This document shows, in pieces, positions 54,568 to 63,893 of a stretch of 64,000 bases of DNA. Source of the DNA: Algibacter mikhailovii (lineage in GTDB: Bacteria > Bacteroidota > Bacteroidia > Flavobacteriales > Flavobacteriaceae). Within the stretch, counting starts at the first letter, position 1; each line of letters begins with the position of its first letter. Made by a program: the position numbers and the translations under genes. The notes beneath the pieces are model-generated. The model was not told the origin of the DNA and made no database searches. It saw nothing but the letters and a program-made list of their open reading frames with translations. The stretch lies in contig NZ_BMWZ01000011.1 of NCBI RefSeq assembly GCF_014651495.1, positions 18,266 to 82,265 on the forward strand, in the 5' to 3' direction.

Positions 54568-56004
54568 TTAAGAGGTTTTAATTAAAACCTTCTTCTCAAA
54601 GCTAGATTTTGGTGCTTCGCATAGGGAACACTCATAAGTTTCTGGCAAGGCCTCAAACGGTGTATTAGGTTTTATATCCTGAGTAACATCACCGTAGACT
54701 TCATTATATACGGTTAGGCAATCAGAACATTGGTACACCTCTTCTTCATAGGATTCTTTAAGCACCTTATTAGAACTTTCTTCTTCTCTTTCGGCACCCA
54801 ACTGCTCAAAATACAACTGACTTAATTCCATTAATAAGCCTGGTAGTTCAACCTTATCAACATCTTGTACATGCATAATATACTCCCTAGAGTTAGGGTC
54901 AAAGTTCTTAGCGTATAATAAATTGTAGGTATCACGTACGGTAAATCCGCCCTTTAATTCTGGTTGCTTATTCTTCTCAATAACTATAGAAGTAAAATTA
55001 TACGTATCACTAGCATAACTTGTGATCCCAAACGTTAAACCATACGTACTGATGTCATTTTGATCAAAGTTTGTAACTAAATATTTCTTAAGGTTTAGGG
55101 CTTCTTTGTCGTTTACTGGTAAATGCCAATTCATCTCCAACATAGAGTGGCGTACATTAATACCAAACTTACCTAAAAATTTCTCCCATTGTAATTTGGA
55201 CTTCAACGGAATTCCCTTAACTATAAAAGATTTCCATGGTGTGATTGATATCTTACCAATTTTGTTATCTGAACATAGCTCACACATGGCCTTTAAAAAT
55301 GGAATATCATAACGGTTGTTCCTCCAATATAAACCCAACCAATATCTATCAGAACCAATTCTATTCATGCCTTCATAATATGGAAAAGGATAAAACGGCA
55401 CTTCCAATGGTTTATCTACTGTTCTGTTATTAGTATCAACAGCATCGCTTACTAGATCAAAAACCATTTCAATAGATTCAGGTTCTTCTATTAAAATATT
55501 CTCTATCGCCAATTCAATTTTATCCATATCCCAGCTATAAATAAGGGCAGGATACATTTTAGTCTTTTCCCAACCAGAGAGTCTCACATACAAGTACCAG
55601 TAATCTTCATGTTCTGAAGCAATAAAATTCACATTTCCTGTATATAAGGGCACCAAGCGCTGCTTTGGGTCAATAACATTGATACGCAACCTAGGATTGT
55701 GCTTAAATTGTTCTAAAACATATAAGTACTTATCACTTGTAAGCCATGGTGTACTAGGTAAAATTTCAGAGGACACATAAGAAGATGCTATGTTTTCTAC
55801 CCCGTCTCTTTTTGGTTTTACAAACTTAATTTTATCAAACTGACTAAACTTAGATGCATCTATTTGCTCAGGGAAAATAATATCCTGACGCGAACCAAAA
55901 GAAATAGCATCCAAACCTAAAGCTTCTGCTGCCTCACAAATATATTGTAATTCTCCAGGAGATAATACACCGCCGTTGATTCTTAATCTGTATGGTTCTT
56001 CCAT
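54568..56004 (-). CDS. Sulphite/nitrite-reductase-fold protein lacking siroheme ligands, with C-terminal rubredoxin
   Basis: 478 residues. N-terminal 'YRLRINGGVLSPGELQYICEAAEALG' and 'GSRQDIIFP' match a nitrite/sulphite-reductase ferredoxin-like half-domain. A second one lies near residue 240 ('KIGKISITPWKSFIVKG'). The expected C-x5-C...C-x3-C [4Fe-4S]-siroheme ligands are absent: the middle of the protein has only CELC near 242. Residues of about 425-470 are a rubredoxin with CSDC and CSLC and the typical 'GD...I.P.T.F..LP' core. The stop of the reductase fusion gene overlaps its start. It may be an electron carrier or accessory to that enzyme rather than a nitrite reductase. Confidence 0.8.
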   Translation of the reverse strand: MEEPYRLRINGGVLSPGELQYICEAAEALGLDAISFGSRQDIIFPEQIDASKFSQFDKIKFVKPKRDGVENIASSYVSSEILPSTPWLTSDKYLYVLEQFKHNPRLRINVIDPKQRLVPLYTGNVNFIASEHEDYWYLYVRLSGWEKTKMYPALIYSWDMDKIELAIENILIEEPESIEMVFDLVSDAVDTNNRTVDKPLEVPFYPFPYYEGMNRIGSDRYWLGLYWRNNRYDIPFLKAMCELCSDNKIGKISITPWKSFIVKGIPLKSKLQWEKFLGKFGINVRHSMLEMNWHLPVNDKEALNLKKYLVTNFDQNDISTYGLTFGITSYASDTYNFTSIVIEKNKQPELKGGFTVRDTYNLLYAKNFDPNSREYIMHVQDVDKVELPGLLMELSQLYFEQLGAEREEESSNKVLKESYEEEVYQCSDCLTVYNEVYGDVTQDIKPNTPFEALPETYECSLCEAPKSSFEKKVLIKTS

Positions 56005-59000
56005 TATACTAATACTTTTGAATTTTGAAGTAGCTCTCTAACTTCTGTTTTACAACTTCCACAACCTAAACCTGCACCTGTTTTATTACAAAGTTCTGTA
56101 AAATCATCACAGCCTTTTGCTATAGCTTCTTGAATGTTACCGGCGCCAACTTGACTACAAGAACATACCAGTTTACCCAAAACAGGAACATCATTTGAAG
56201 ACCCACGAAGCAATTTGTCACGCTTATCGGCCATTTCCGTTTTGTTCTCTATCATTGTTTTAAACTCGGCAAATTCATTCTTATCACCCATTAAAACGGC
56301 TCCTATCAAAAGGTCATCCTTTACAATACACTTCTTGTAGTATCGCTTTTTAATATCTGTAAATACTATTTCCTCATAACTATCATCATTGTCAGGAACA
56401 TTGATTTCTCCAATACTACAAAGATTTAAGTCATTGAATTTAAGAATATTCATTAAAACAGATCCGTTGTAGGCACAACTGATATCGCCAGCTATAAAAT
56501 TGGCCAAAATATTGGCCTGTTCCTCAGCTGCTGAAGTTATTCCAAACAACTGGTTATTAAACTCAGCGATTTCTCCTATAGCAAAAATGTCTGGATCAGA
56601 GGATTGTAAATGTTGATTTACCTTAACCCCTCTACTACAAATTATACCATTTTCTCTAGCTATATCTACATTTGGAATGGTTCCAATGGCATAAACTATG
56701 GCATTTGCAGTGATTAATTTTCCACTTTTTAGTGTAATATTTAATTCATTGGTATCCTCATCATCAAATACCGTACTCACTTCATTATCAAAATAAATTT
56801 GAATACCACGTTCTTGGACATCTAAAGCTAATAATTTACTTGAAATCTTGTCCAACTGGCGCTCCATTAATCGTGATGCTCTTTGAACAATTGTGATTTT
56901 AGCATTTTTATGCTTCATGGCTGCGGCCAGCTCTAAACCTAATAACCCACCTCCAACAATGACCACATGCTGCTCTTCAGGAAGTAAACCTGTAGCCTCT
57001 AAATACGATTTAAATTTATCTGCATCTAATTTGTTTCGCATAGTAAAACGACCAGGTAAGTCAATCTGAACATCTTTAGGAATAAAGGCACGACTACCGG
57101 TAGCCAATATGAGTTTATCATAGCCATGCTCTTCATGGTTATTATCAATAACAACCTTATTCTTTTTATCGATACTAGCAATATAGGTTTCAGGATGTAA
57201 ATGAATGTTTAACTTATTTAATTCCCTTTCCTTTATCTTAAGCAATTGCTCCCAAGACAATTCTTCTGTGACATATTCAGGTAATAGAACCCTATTATAA
57301 AACAAATTTGGTTCCTTAGAAAAAACATGAATTTCGTCAACCTCATTATTTTCTCTATAGTTTTGCACAAATCGAAATGCTGCCGCTCCCGCTCCAGCAA
57401 TAACAATCTTTTCTGCTGGTTTTTTATATTTTGATACTGCTACACGCGTAAACTTAAAATCGGGCTCTTTAGATGTAGGGTCAACGTGCGTATTGGTTAA
57501 ATTGTTGGCTCTATTTAAATTACTTTGTAGTTGTTTACCCCAATGCATAGGTAAAAAGACCACGCCTTTCTTTATAGTATCGGTGACTTTAGCGCGCACT
57601 CTTACTTCACCATTCTCACCTTTTATTTCAGTAATATCACCATCCTTAATTTTATATAAGTAGGCATCTACAGGGTTAATTTCTAAAACTGGGGTTGGAT
57701 AATGTGTTTTTAATCGAGATACCTTACCCGTTTTAGTCATGGTATGCCATTGATCTCTAACCCGCCCTGTTGTTAAGATTAACGGAAAATCATCGCTAGG
57801 CAATACTGATGTATTTTCTATAGTACTTGGTATGTTAAACTGTGCTCTTTGCGAAGGTGTATAAAACTTTTTATCAGCAAACAATCTTGGTGTTCCTTGA
57901 TGTCTATGCTCTGGTACCGGCCACTGAAATGTTCCCTCTGTTTTTAATCGATCATAATTCAGAAAGGACACGTCAATATTTGTGCCTTTTGTCATAGAAG
58001 CATATTCATCATAAATTTCACTGGCATTGTTAAAATTAAAACCTCTAAAGCCCATGCGTTGTGCAAAGTCACAGAAAATTTCAACATCTGGTCTTGCTTC
58101 TCCAGGAGCCTCTATCTCTTTAGGTAAGTATGAAATTCTTCTTTCAGAATTTGTCATCGTACCTTCTTTTTCAAGCCATCCGGCTGCAGGCAATACTAAA
58201 TCGGCAAAGCCTACAGTATCCGACTTATGAGAGATATCTTGAACAACAACGAATTTTGAACTCTTCATCGCTTTCTCAATCTTATTCAAGTTTGGCAAAC
58301 TCACCAATGGGTTTGTACAGGCAATCCAAACGGCTTTTAGCTTTCCGCTTTCTAAGGCATCAAACATTTCGGTAGCTGTTAATCCGGGTTTAGGATTGAT
58401 TTTATCAACACCCCAAAATTGGGCCACCTCACGACGATGCTCCTCATTCATTAAATCTTTATGAACCGCCAATAAATTAGCCATACCACCAACTTCACGT
58501 CCTCCCATGGCATTGGGTTGGCCAGTTAAAGAAAAAGGACCTGCTCCAGGCTTCCCTACTTGCCCTGTGATTAATGACAAGTTTAATAGAGAAACATTTT
58601 TATCTGTACCTACAACACTTTGATTAAGTCCCATAGCCCACATACTTATAAAACCTTTAGATAGACCTATATATTTGGCTGCCTTTTTGATATCATCTTC
58701 AGAAACACCACAAATTTTTGAAGCTTTTCTTAAAGATGTTCCTAATATTAAATCTTTATAGGCTTTAAAACCATCGGTGTTATTAGCAATAAAATCTTCA
58801 TCAATTAAGCCACTTTTATATAAACACCTTCCAATGGCATTATATAAAACAACATCTGTCCCAGGTAGTAACTGTAAATGTAAATCTGCAAAGTTTGCCG
58901 TATCCGTCTTTCTAGGATCAATGACAATTATTTTTACATTTGGGTTATCTTCTTTATGTTTTTCTAAACGTCTGAATAATATGGGGTGACACCAAGCGGG

Positions 59001-59525
59001 ATTAGCACCAGTAATTAAAAAGGTATCGGCTAATTCAATATCAGCATAAGAAATAGGGACACTATCTTCCCCAAATGTTTTCTTATAGCCTACCACTGCA
59101 GAACTCATACATAGGCGTGAGTTTGTGTCAATATTATTAGTTCCTATAAAACCTTTAGTAAGCTTATTGGCAATGTAATATTCTTCGGTTAAACTTTGTC
59201 CAGACACATAAAAAGCGACACTATCGGGGCCATGTTTTTTTATAATAGATTTAAAAACACTAGCCGCTCTGTCTAAAGCATCATCCCAACTAACGCGCTC
59301 CCTAGGATGTGATCTACTCCAACGCATCTCTGGATATAAAATTCTATCTGAGGTATCATTAGCTACATAATGCAAATTCATACCCTTCGAGCATAACATG
59401 CCTTTGTTCACTGGATGATCTTTATCACCTTCAACAAAAACTTTGTTGTTATTGTCCTTTTTAACAATAATACCGCAGCCTACACCACAATATGAACACG
59501 TTGTTTTTACTTCACTTTTAATCAT
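56004..59525 (-). CDS. Assimilatory nitrate reductase fused to FAD/NAD(P)H reductase and Bfd-like [2Fe-2S] domain
   Basis: 1173 residues. About 1-715 is a cytoplasmic NasA/NarB-type molybdoenzyme: [4Fe-4S] ligands Cys10, Cys13, Cys17 and Cys45, probable Mo ligand Cys139 ('NSRLCMSSA'), and no signal peptide. About 725-1040 is a pyridine-nucleotide-disulphide reductase domain ('IVIAGAGAAAFRFV', 'VVIVGGGLLGLELAAAM', 'IFAIGEIAEF'). A Bfd/NirB-type [2Fe-2S] domain closes the protein (CSC, then CGSC near 1155). Usually the nitrate reductase and the NAD(P)H reductase (NasB) are separate. The fusion should reduce nitrate to nitrite directly with NAD(P)H. It is cotranscribed with the rubredoxin-tailed protein. 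Confidence 0.9.
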   Translation of the reverse strand: MIKSEVKTTCSYCGVGCGIIVKKDNNNKVFVEGDKDHPVNKGMLCSKGMNLHYVANDTSDRILYPEMRWSRSHPRERVSWDDALDRAASVFKSIIKKHGPDSVAFYVSGQSLTEEYYIANKLTKGFIGTNNIDTNSRLCMSSAVVGYKKTFGEDSVPISYADIELADTFLITGANPAWCHPILFRRLEKHKEDNPNVKIIVIDPRKTDTANFADLHLQLLPGTDVVLYNAIGRCLYKSGLIDEDFIANNTDGFKAYKDLILGTSLRKASKICGVSEDDIKKAAKYIGLSKGFISMWAMGLNQSVVGTDKNVSLLNLSLITGQVGKPGAGPFSLTGQPNAMGGREVGGMANLLAVHKDLMNEEHRREVAQFWGVDKINPKPGLTATEMFDALESGKLKAVWIACTNPLVSLPNLNKIEKAMKSSKFVVVQDISHKSDTVGFADLVLPAAGWLEKEGTMTNSERRISYLPKEIEAPGEARPDVEIFCDFAQRMGFRGFNFNNASEIYDEYASMTKGTNIDVSFLNYDRLKTEGTFQWPVPEHRHQGTPRLFADKKFYTPSQRAQFNIPSTIENTSVLPSDDFPLILTTGRVRDQWHTMTKTGKVSRLKTHYPTPVLEINPVDAYLYKIKDGDITEIKGENGEVRVRAKVTDTIKKGVVFLPMHWGKQLQSNLNRANNLTNTHVDPTSKEPDFKFTRVAVSKYKKPAEKIVIAGAGAAAFRFVQNYRENNEVDEIHVFSKEPNLFYNRVLLPEYVTEELSWEQLLKIKERELNKLNIHLHPETYIASIDKKNKVVIDNNHEEHGYDKLILATGSRAFIPKDVQIDLPGRFTMRNKLDADKFKSYLEATGLLPEEQHVVIVGGGLLGLELAAAMKHKNAKITIVQRASRLMERQLDKISSKLLALDVQERGIQIYFDNEVSTVFDDEDTNELNITLKSGKLITANAIVYAIGTIPNVDIARENGIICSRGVKVNQHLQSSDPDIFAIGEIAEFNNQLFGITSAAEEQANILANFIAGDISCAYNGSVLMNILKFNDLNLCSIGEINVPDNDDSYEEIVFTDIKKRYYKKCIVKDDLLIGAVLMGDKNEFAEFKTMIENKTEMADKRDKLLRGSSNDVPVLGKLVCSCSQVGAGNIQEAIAKGCDDFTELCNKTGAGLGCGSCKTEVRELLQNSKVLV

Positions 59526-59700
59526 TCAGACAAACTTTTTATACTAAACTAAGACTTTTTTTAATCAGTTTATAGCATTCGCATCATTATTCTGAATACT
59601 ATAAAAAAGGGTCTTTATATTTATAAATTGACAAAAATGCACTAGTCAAATAATCAATTTTACTTCTTACTTGTCATCGCTAAAGCTAGACCCAACACCA

Positions 59701-61128
59701 TTAGCTTTTTACCTTAATTGGGACTAAATCTTCTGGATTTACATTAGTATCTGTTTTCGCAATCGCTTCATCCTCACTTGAAAAACGAATGCTTAAAGAA
59801 ACTACCGCAGTTACAACCACTATGGCTCCAATTATGAAATAACCACTAGATACTGCGGTAGCTGAAGCTGCCGATTGGGCAGCTTTTATTGTTTCTTGAC
59901 CTAATCCTTCGTTTGCTAAAATAGCAGCTTGTTCTGCAACGGCTGATTGCGACTTTAATAACATGGCCGCTAAAAATGCACCAACATTACCGCCTGCTCC
60001 AACAATTCCTGAAACTGATCCAATGGCTTTTTTATTAATGAATGGTACTACAGAAAATGTAGCCCCTTCTGCCATCTGTACCGAAAGACTAAATAATATT
60101 AAAAAACAGATTCCTACATAGATACTAGTAGTAGTAGAAAAAGTCATTAGCATAGCCCCTTGCACAGTTAAAATACCAGCTAAAAATAATACGCGGCCTC
60201 TAAGCCCTTTAAGTTTACCAAATTTGTCTCCAAAGAAACCACCTAAAGTTCTGGCGAAAATATTCATTAACGCAAAGGACAAGACAATATTTCCGGCAGT
60301 AGCTCTTTCTAGTTGAAAAGTGTTTTGGAGATAATCATCCATGGTTCCATAAACCGTCAATTCAATACCAAAACATGCAGCATACACTACAAATAAAATC
60401 CAAGTTCTATAATCTTTTAATACGGTTCCAAAACCTACTTGATCCTTCTTTTTCTCTATGGTAATTCCAAAAGCTTTTAAATCTTTAAAATTTCCTTGAG
60501 GTGTATCTTGCGTAAAGAAATAATACACAATACCCATTAAGAAACAAACTACCCCAGCTATAACCATAGAATATCTCCAAGCCTCACCTTCGGCAACTCC
60601 AAATCCTATTACAGCCGCAGCAATAATAGGCATACCTAAGCGATTAGCTCCACCACCAAGATTTCCCCAACCTGCAGAGGTTGCATTCGCGGTACCTACA
60701 ATGTTTGGTGCGAACATTAAAGACGTATGTACCTGAGTAATAACAAATGATGCTCCAATAAAACCAATAAACAATCTACAGGTTAAAAATTGTGTTGGTG
60801 TTTGTACCAATCCACATAATATAACAGGAATAGCCCCTAACATTAATAACCAGGTGTAACATAACCTTGGACCATATTTATCACACAATTTACCAATGAG
60901 TAAACGTGCAAATACGGTTCCTGAAACGGCTAAAATAATAGAGTTCCATTTTTGATCAGGTGTTAAACCCAAATCTCTAACTACATCTGGCATAAAAGGT
61001 ACAATCCCAAACCATGCGAAAAAACACATGAAAAAGGAAATAGCAGTAATCCAAAATGTACGTATAGAAACATTTTTAAAATTCAATAAATTTAATGTGG
61101 TTGATTTAGTTTTCGTTGTAGCATTCAT
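59701..61128 (-). CDS. narK: NarK/NasA-type nitrate/nitrite transporter (MFS)
   Basis: 475 residues with about twelve membrane helices. Both nitrate-signature motifs of the family are present: 'GWGNLGGGANRLGMP' near residue 155 and 'GIVGAGGNVGAFLAAM' near 380. It moves nitrate into and/or nitrite out of the cytoplasm. The gene precedes the assimilatory reductase fusion by 175 bases in the same direction. Its promoter carries an FNR-type palindrome overlapping a -7 element. Confidence 0.92.
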   Translation of the reverse strand: MNATTKTKSTTLNLLNFKNVSIRTFWITAISFFMCFFAWFGIVPFMPDVVRDLGLTPDQKWNSIILAVSGTVFARLLIGKLCDKYGPRLCYTWLLMLGAIPVILCGLVQTPTQFLTCRLFIGFIGASFVITQVHTSLMFAPNIVGTANATSAGWGNLGGGANRLGMPIIAAAVIGFGVAEGEAWRYSMVIAGVVCFLMGIVYYFFTQDTPQGNFKDLKAFGITIEKKKDQVGFGTVLKDYRTWILFVVYAACFGIELTVYGTMDDYLQNTFQLERATAGNIVLSFALMNIFARTLGGFFGDKFGKLKGLRGRVLFLAGILTVQGAMLMTFSTTTSIYVGICFLILFSLSVQMAEGATFSVVPFINKKAIGSVSGIVGAGGNVGAFLAAMLLKSQSAVAEQAAILANEGLGQETIKAAQSAASATAVSSGYFIIGAIVVVTAVVSLSIRFSSEDEAIAKTDTNVNPEDLVPIKVKS

Positions 61129-61149
61129 AATTAAGTACTTTTATACGTA

Positions 61150-61170
61150 CAAAACTACGTATTTATACTT
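61150..61170 (-). promoter_or_regulatory. narK promoter with FNR-type box
   Basis: ACGTATTTATACTT (61157-61170) matches AAGTA-N4-TACTT with one mismatch. On the minus strand it is overlapped by TAGTTTTG (61150-61157), a perfect TAnnTTTG -7 element, 21 bases before the narK ATG. The same abutting layout occurs at the globin and FNR-type promoters. Confidence 0.68.
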
Positions 61171-61430
61171 AATTATATGTGTCAAAAATTAAGTATTACT
61201 CAAAAATTATGAAGTTGATAATTTGTTAACACAGATTTTGAGGATATGGTAAAAGGAGGCTGTTAAATACGCCCTTCTATTGCGATTTATTAATGGATTG
61301 ACACAAAAACTGAAGTACGCATTCAGTATCAAGTGGTTAAGCATTTAACTATACTTACCTGGAATAAATATAAGTCAGATAAGCACAATTGTGTTTATCC
61401 AATTATTGTGATGCATTTACGAAAAACGAT
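61171..61430. other. Intergenic region between narK and the accessory gene
   Basis: With the promoter above it this makes a gene-free gap of about 300 bases. Its distal end contains 'CCAATTATTGTG', similar to the inverted complement of a word ('CAATAATTG') after the next gene, as noted in the findings. Otherwise nothing recognisable. Confidence 0.45.
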
Positions 61431-62087
61431 ATGAAAATTAAATTAACGATATTCTTCTTAACCTTTAGTTCTCTTCTGTTTTCTCAAGAATTGAAAATAA
61501 TTCAAGCTGTTCAAGAGAAAGATTCAGACTTTTTTGACTATGAAGATTATGAAGCACCTGACAAACCAATCGGAGAAATTATATTTTTGAAAGGTTGTAG
61601 TTGGTATTGTGGTGGTTCAGTTAAATCGATTAAAGCTTCGTCAGAATTAAAAGAAAATACCGGAATCAATTACTTACCCAAAAACGCTCACGATTTTGAC
61701 AAAAACACAGCTTGGGTTGAGGGAAAAACTGATTTTGGAATTGGAGAGTTTATAGTATTCTATTTCGACTTTAGCGAAATGGAAGGATATATTGGAGGTT
61801 TGGGAATTAACCGAATTATACTTGCAAATGGATACAAGAAAAATAAACTGACTTGGGAAAATAATTCTAGAATTAAGCAGCTGAAAGTTTATTTAAACGA
61901 AAAAGTTTATGCAATTTTAAACCTTTTGGACTCATTTGAAATTCAAACAATTGACATTAGAGAAATAAAATTCCCTGTAAATAAAGAAACGAAACTAAAA
62001 TTTGAGATAACTCAAGTTTACGAAGGAAAAAAATATAAAGACACTGCAATTAGTCTGCTAATGTTTGACGGAATTGGAGTGCATTAA
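61431..62087 (+). CDS. Secreted protein with NADase-type glycan-binding-like domain
   Basis: 218 residues from the ATG at 61431; an upstream TTG would add 14 residues before a clear signal peptide (MKIKLTIFFLTFSSLLFSQ). The body contains 'GGSVKSIKASSELKENTGINYLPKNAHDFDKNTAWVEGKTDFGIGE', the pattern of galactose-binding-like domains found in NADase toxins and secreted Bacteroidota proteins. Two Cys in 'GCSWYCGG' may pair. It stands alone and may be a captured accessory gene. Confidence 0.7.
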   Translation: MKIKLTIFFLTFSSLLFSQELKIIQAVQEKDSDFFDYEDYEAPDKPIGEIIFLKGCSWYCGGSVKSIKASSELKENTGINYLPKNAHDFDKNTAWVEGKTDFGIGEFIVFYFDFSEMEGYIGGLGINRIILANGYKKNKLTWENNSRIKQLKVYLNEKVYAILNLLDSFEIQTIDIREIKFPVNKETKLKFEITQVYEGKKYKDTAISLLMFDGIGVH

Positions 62088-62217
62088 AAAAATAAAAACG
62101 ACACCACAACAATGGCTTTAATTCATTCTGGTGTTGTCCTAAATTTAAACTTTGTACTTTTAATCCGGCATGATTCCATAGCGGAAAAGTCTGGCGACAT
62201 TTTCCACAACGCAATAA

Positions 62218-62823
62218 TTGCCTAAACCCTTGCTATCAAGACAAAAATTGGAAGACTTAATCAATAAAATAAAAAGCAGTATATTCCTGAGTCCAAAAGC
62301 AGAAGAATATGTTGTGTCTATTGCAAAAGAAAAGAAGGTTTATAAAGGAGATGTATTGATTCGTCAAGGTCAAACCGTGCGCAATACATATTTTGTTAAA
62401 GATGGCTGCTTAAGGGCCTATTCTATTGATAAAAATGGTAAAGAACACACATTACAGTTTGCTGTCAAAAATTGGTGGATTAGTGATTTTATTGGCATCT
62501 ATAATAATGAACTTGCAACATTAACTGTTGAGTGTATAACTGATTCAAATATCATTAAGTTTAATGCTAAAGAATTAGATGGGATATATTTAATTTTTCC
62601 TGAATTTGAAGCATTTCAAAGAAAAAATTTAGAGCGTCATGTGGTTAGTTTGCATAAAAGAATTTTAAATCAATTACAACTAAGTGCCTCAGAGAGATAT
62701 GAGTTGTTTCTGAAACAATATCCCGATATTGAGCAATTCACTCCAAATTATCACATCGCTTCTTATTTAGGCATTACCCAACAAAGCTTAAGTCGTATAA
62801 GAGTGAGGAAAGCGAATAAATAG
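62218..62823 (+). CDS. Crp/Fnr-family regulator without cysteine cluster
   Basis: About 190-201 residues. No ATG is available upstream: the frame opens at TTG 62218 just after a stop, and a TTG at 62248 gives the family-like start LEDLINKIKS. The cyclic-nucleotide-like barrel has 'YKGDVLIRQGQTVRNTYFVKDGCLRAY', and the HTH 'HIASYLGITQQSLSRIRVRK'. No Fe-S cysteines are present. This type is common in flavobacteria; its ligand is unknown. It precedes the glyoxalase-like gene. Confidence 0.8.
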   Translation: MPKPLLSRQKLEDLINKIKSSIFLSPKAEEYVVSIAKEKKVYKGDVLIRQGQTVRNTYFVKDGCLRAYSIDKNGKEHTLQFAVKNWWISDFIGIYNNELATLTVECITDSNIIKFNAKELDGIYLIFPEFEAFQRKNLERHVVSLHKRILNQLQLSASERYELFLKQYPDIEQFTPNYHIASYLGITQQSLSRIRVRKANK

Positions 62824-62897
62824 CATTCTTACCATAGGGTTATTTTTATCCGAAAACACTTTACTACTTTTAATTTTAAAATAAAAACACAAAAGTT

Positions 62898-63752
62898 ATG
62901 TTGAAAAAAATATTGGGTTTTGCTCCAAAATTGGAATCAGACGGATCATATAGTCCATCTAAAATGGCTTTAAAGATGGGAGTATCTAACAAAACAGATT
63001 TTGAAAATATTTCCTATCAAAAATACCATGGAGAAAAATCAAAAATTCTGGTCATTTTCACTGAAGAAAAGAATTTAAAAATGAAAAACGGTAAATTCTT
63101 CTCCACAGGAAATCACCCAGTAGAAGCTTTGGTGCCCATGCTTCATTTGAAAAACGCTGGGTTCAAATTTGAAATTGCTACTCCAACAGGAAAGCCTGTG
63201 GTATTCGAAATGTGGGCTTTCCCAGAGAAAGATGAGCACGTTAAGACACTCTACAACGAACTCAAGTCTAACCTTGATAAACCGCTTAAACTTTCAGATT
63301 TTATTAACTCTTCCTTCAGCCATTCAGATTCATATGCGGCTGTTTTTATACCGGGTGGACATGGTGCAATGATAGGCATTCCTGAGGATGAAAATGTTGG
63401 AAAAATACTTAGATGGTCTCATGAAAATAATTTGTTTACCATTAGCCTATGTCATGGACCAGGTGCATTTTTAGCAACCACTTTAAACAATCAGAAATTT
63501 CTTTACGAAGGTTACAATATGGCTGTGTTTCCTGATTCAGTAGACAATAAAACACCAATGTTTGGGTATTTACCTGGAAAAATGCCGTATGGATTAAGTG
63601 AAAAACTAAAAAGGCTAGGTGTTAAACTGATGAATACAAAAATGGATAAAACGGTATGTATTGATAGAAGATTAATTACAGGATCTAGTCCATTAGCATC
63701 AAACGAACTTGGAAAACTTGCAGCAAAAACATTATTGAAAGAATTGAAGTAA
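62898..63752 (+). CDS. hchA: Hsp31/HchA-type DJ-1 family protein (glyoxalase III / deglycase)
   Basis: 284 residues of the DJ-1/PfpI superfamily, the length of Hsp31. The catalytic Cys lies in the nucleophile elbow 'SLCHGPGAFLAT', with 'VFIPGGHGAMIG' and 'GNHPVEALVPMLHL' nearby. The family converts methylglyoxal to lactate and has chaperone activity. The gene follows the Crp/Fnr regulator, which may control it, and precedes a strong terminator. Confidence 0.9.
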   Translation: MLKKILGFAPKLESDGSYSPSKMALKMGVSNKTDFENISYQKYHGEKSKILVIFTEEKNLKMKNGKFFSTGNHPVEALVPMLHLKNAGFKFEIATPTGKPVVFEMWAFPEKDEHVKTLYNELKSNLDKPLKLSDFINSSFSHSDSYAAVFIPGGHGAMIGIPEDENVGKILRWSHENNLFTISLCHGPGAFLATTLNNQKFLYEGYNMAVFPDSVDNKTPMFGYLPGKMPYGLSEKLKRLGVKLMNTKMDKTVCIDRRLITGSSPLASNELGKLAAKTLLKELK

Positions 63753-63778
63753 AAACTACTTACAACAATATATAAAAA

Positions 63779-63818
63779 CAATAGCGGTTTGGGTATATAC
63801 TCAAACCGCTATTGTTTT
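63779..63818 (+). terminator. Terminator after hchA
   Basis: A perfect 13-bp stem (CAATAGCGGTTTG at 63779-63791, CAAACCGCTATTG at 63802-63814) followed by TTTT, 27 bases past the hchA stop. Confidence 0.9.
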
Positions 63819-63893
63819 AAATTGAGTATATTGCTATCCAAAAGAAAGCACACTTAATCCGCAACTGCCTTTATACTTACCGTTAGCGACAAT

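Noticed and set aside
54568..56004. Annotation as a functional ferredoxin-nitrite reductase
   Set aside because: The four cysteines that bind the siroheme-[4Fe-4S] pair are not present.
59625..59660. TTGAC-N12-GTCAA upstream of the nitrate reductase fusion as an operator
   Set aside because: Short arms in very AT-rich DNA, no second copy and no -7 element placed near it.
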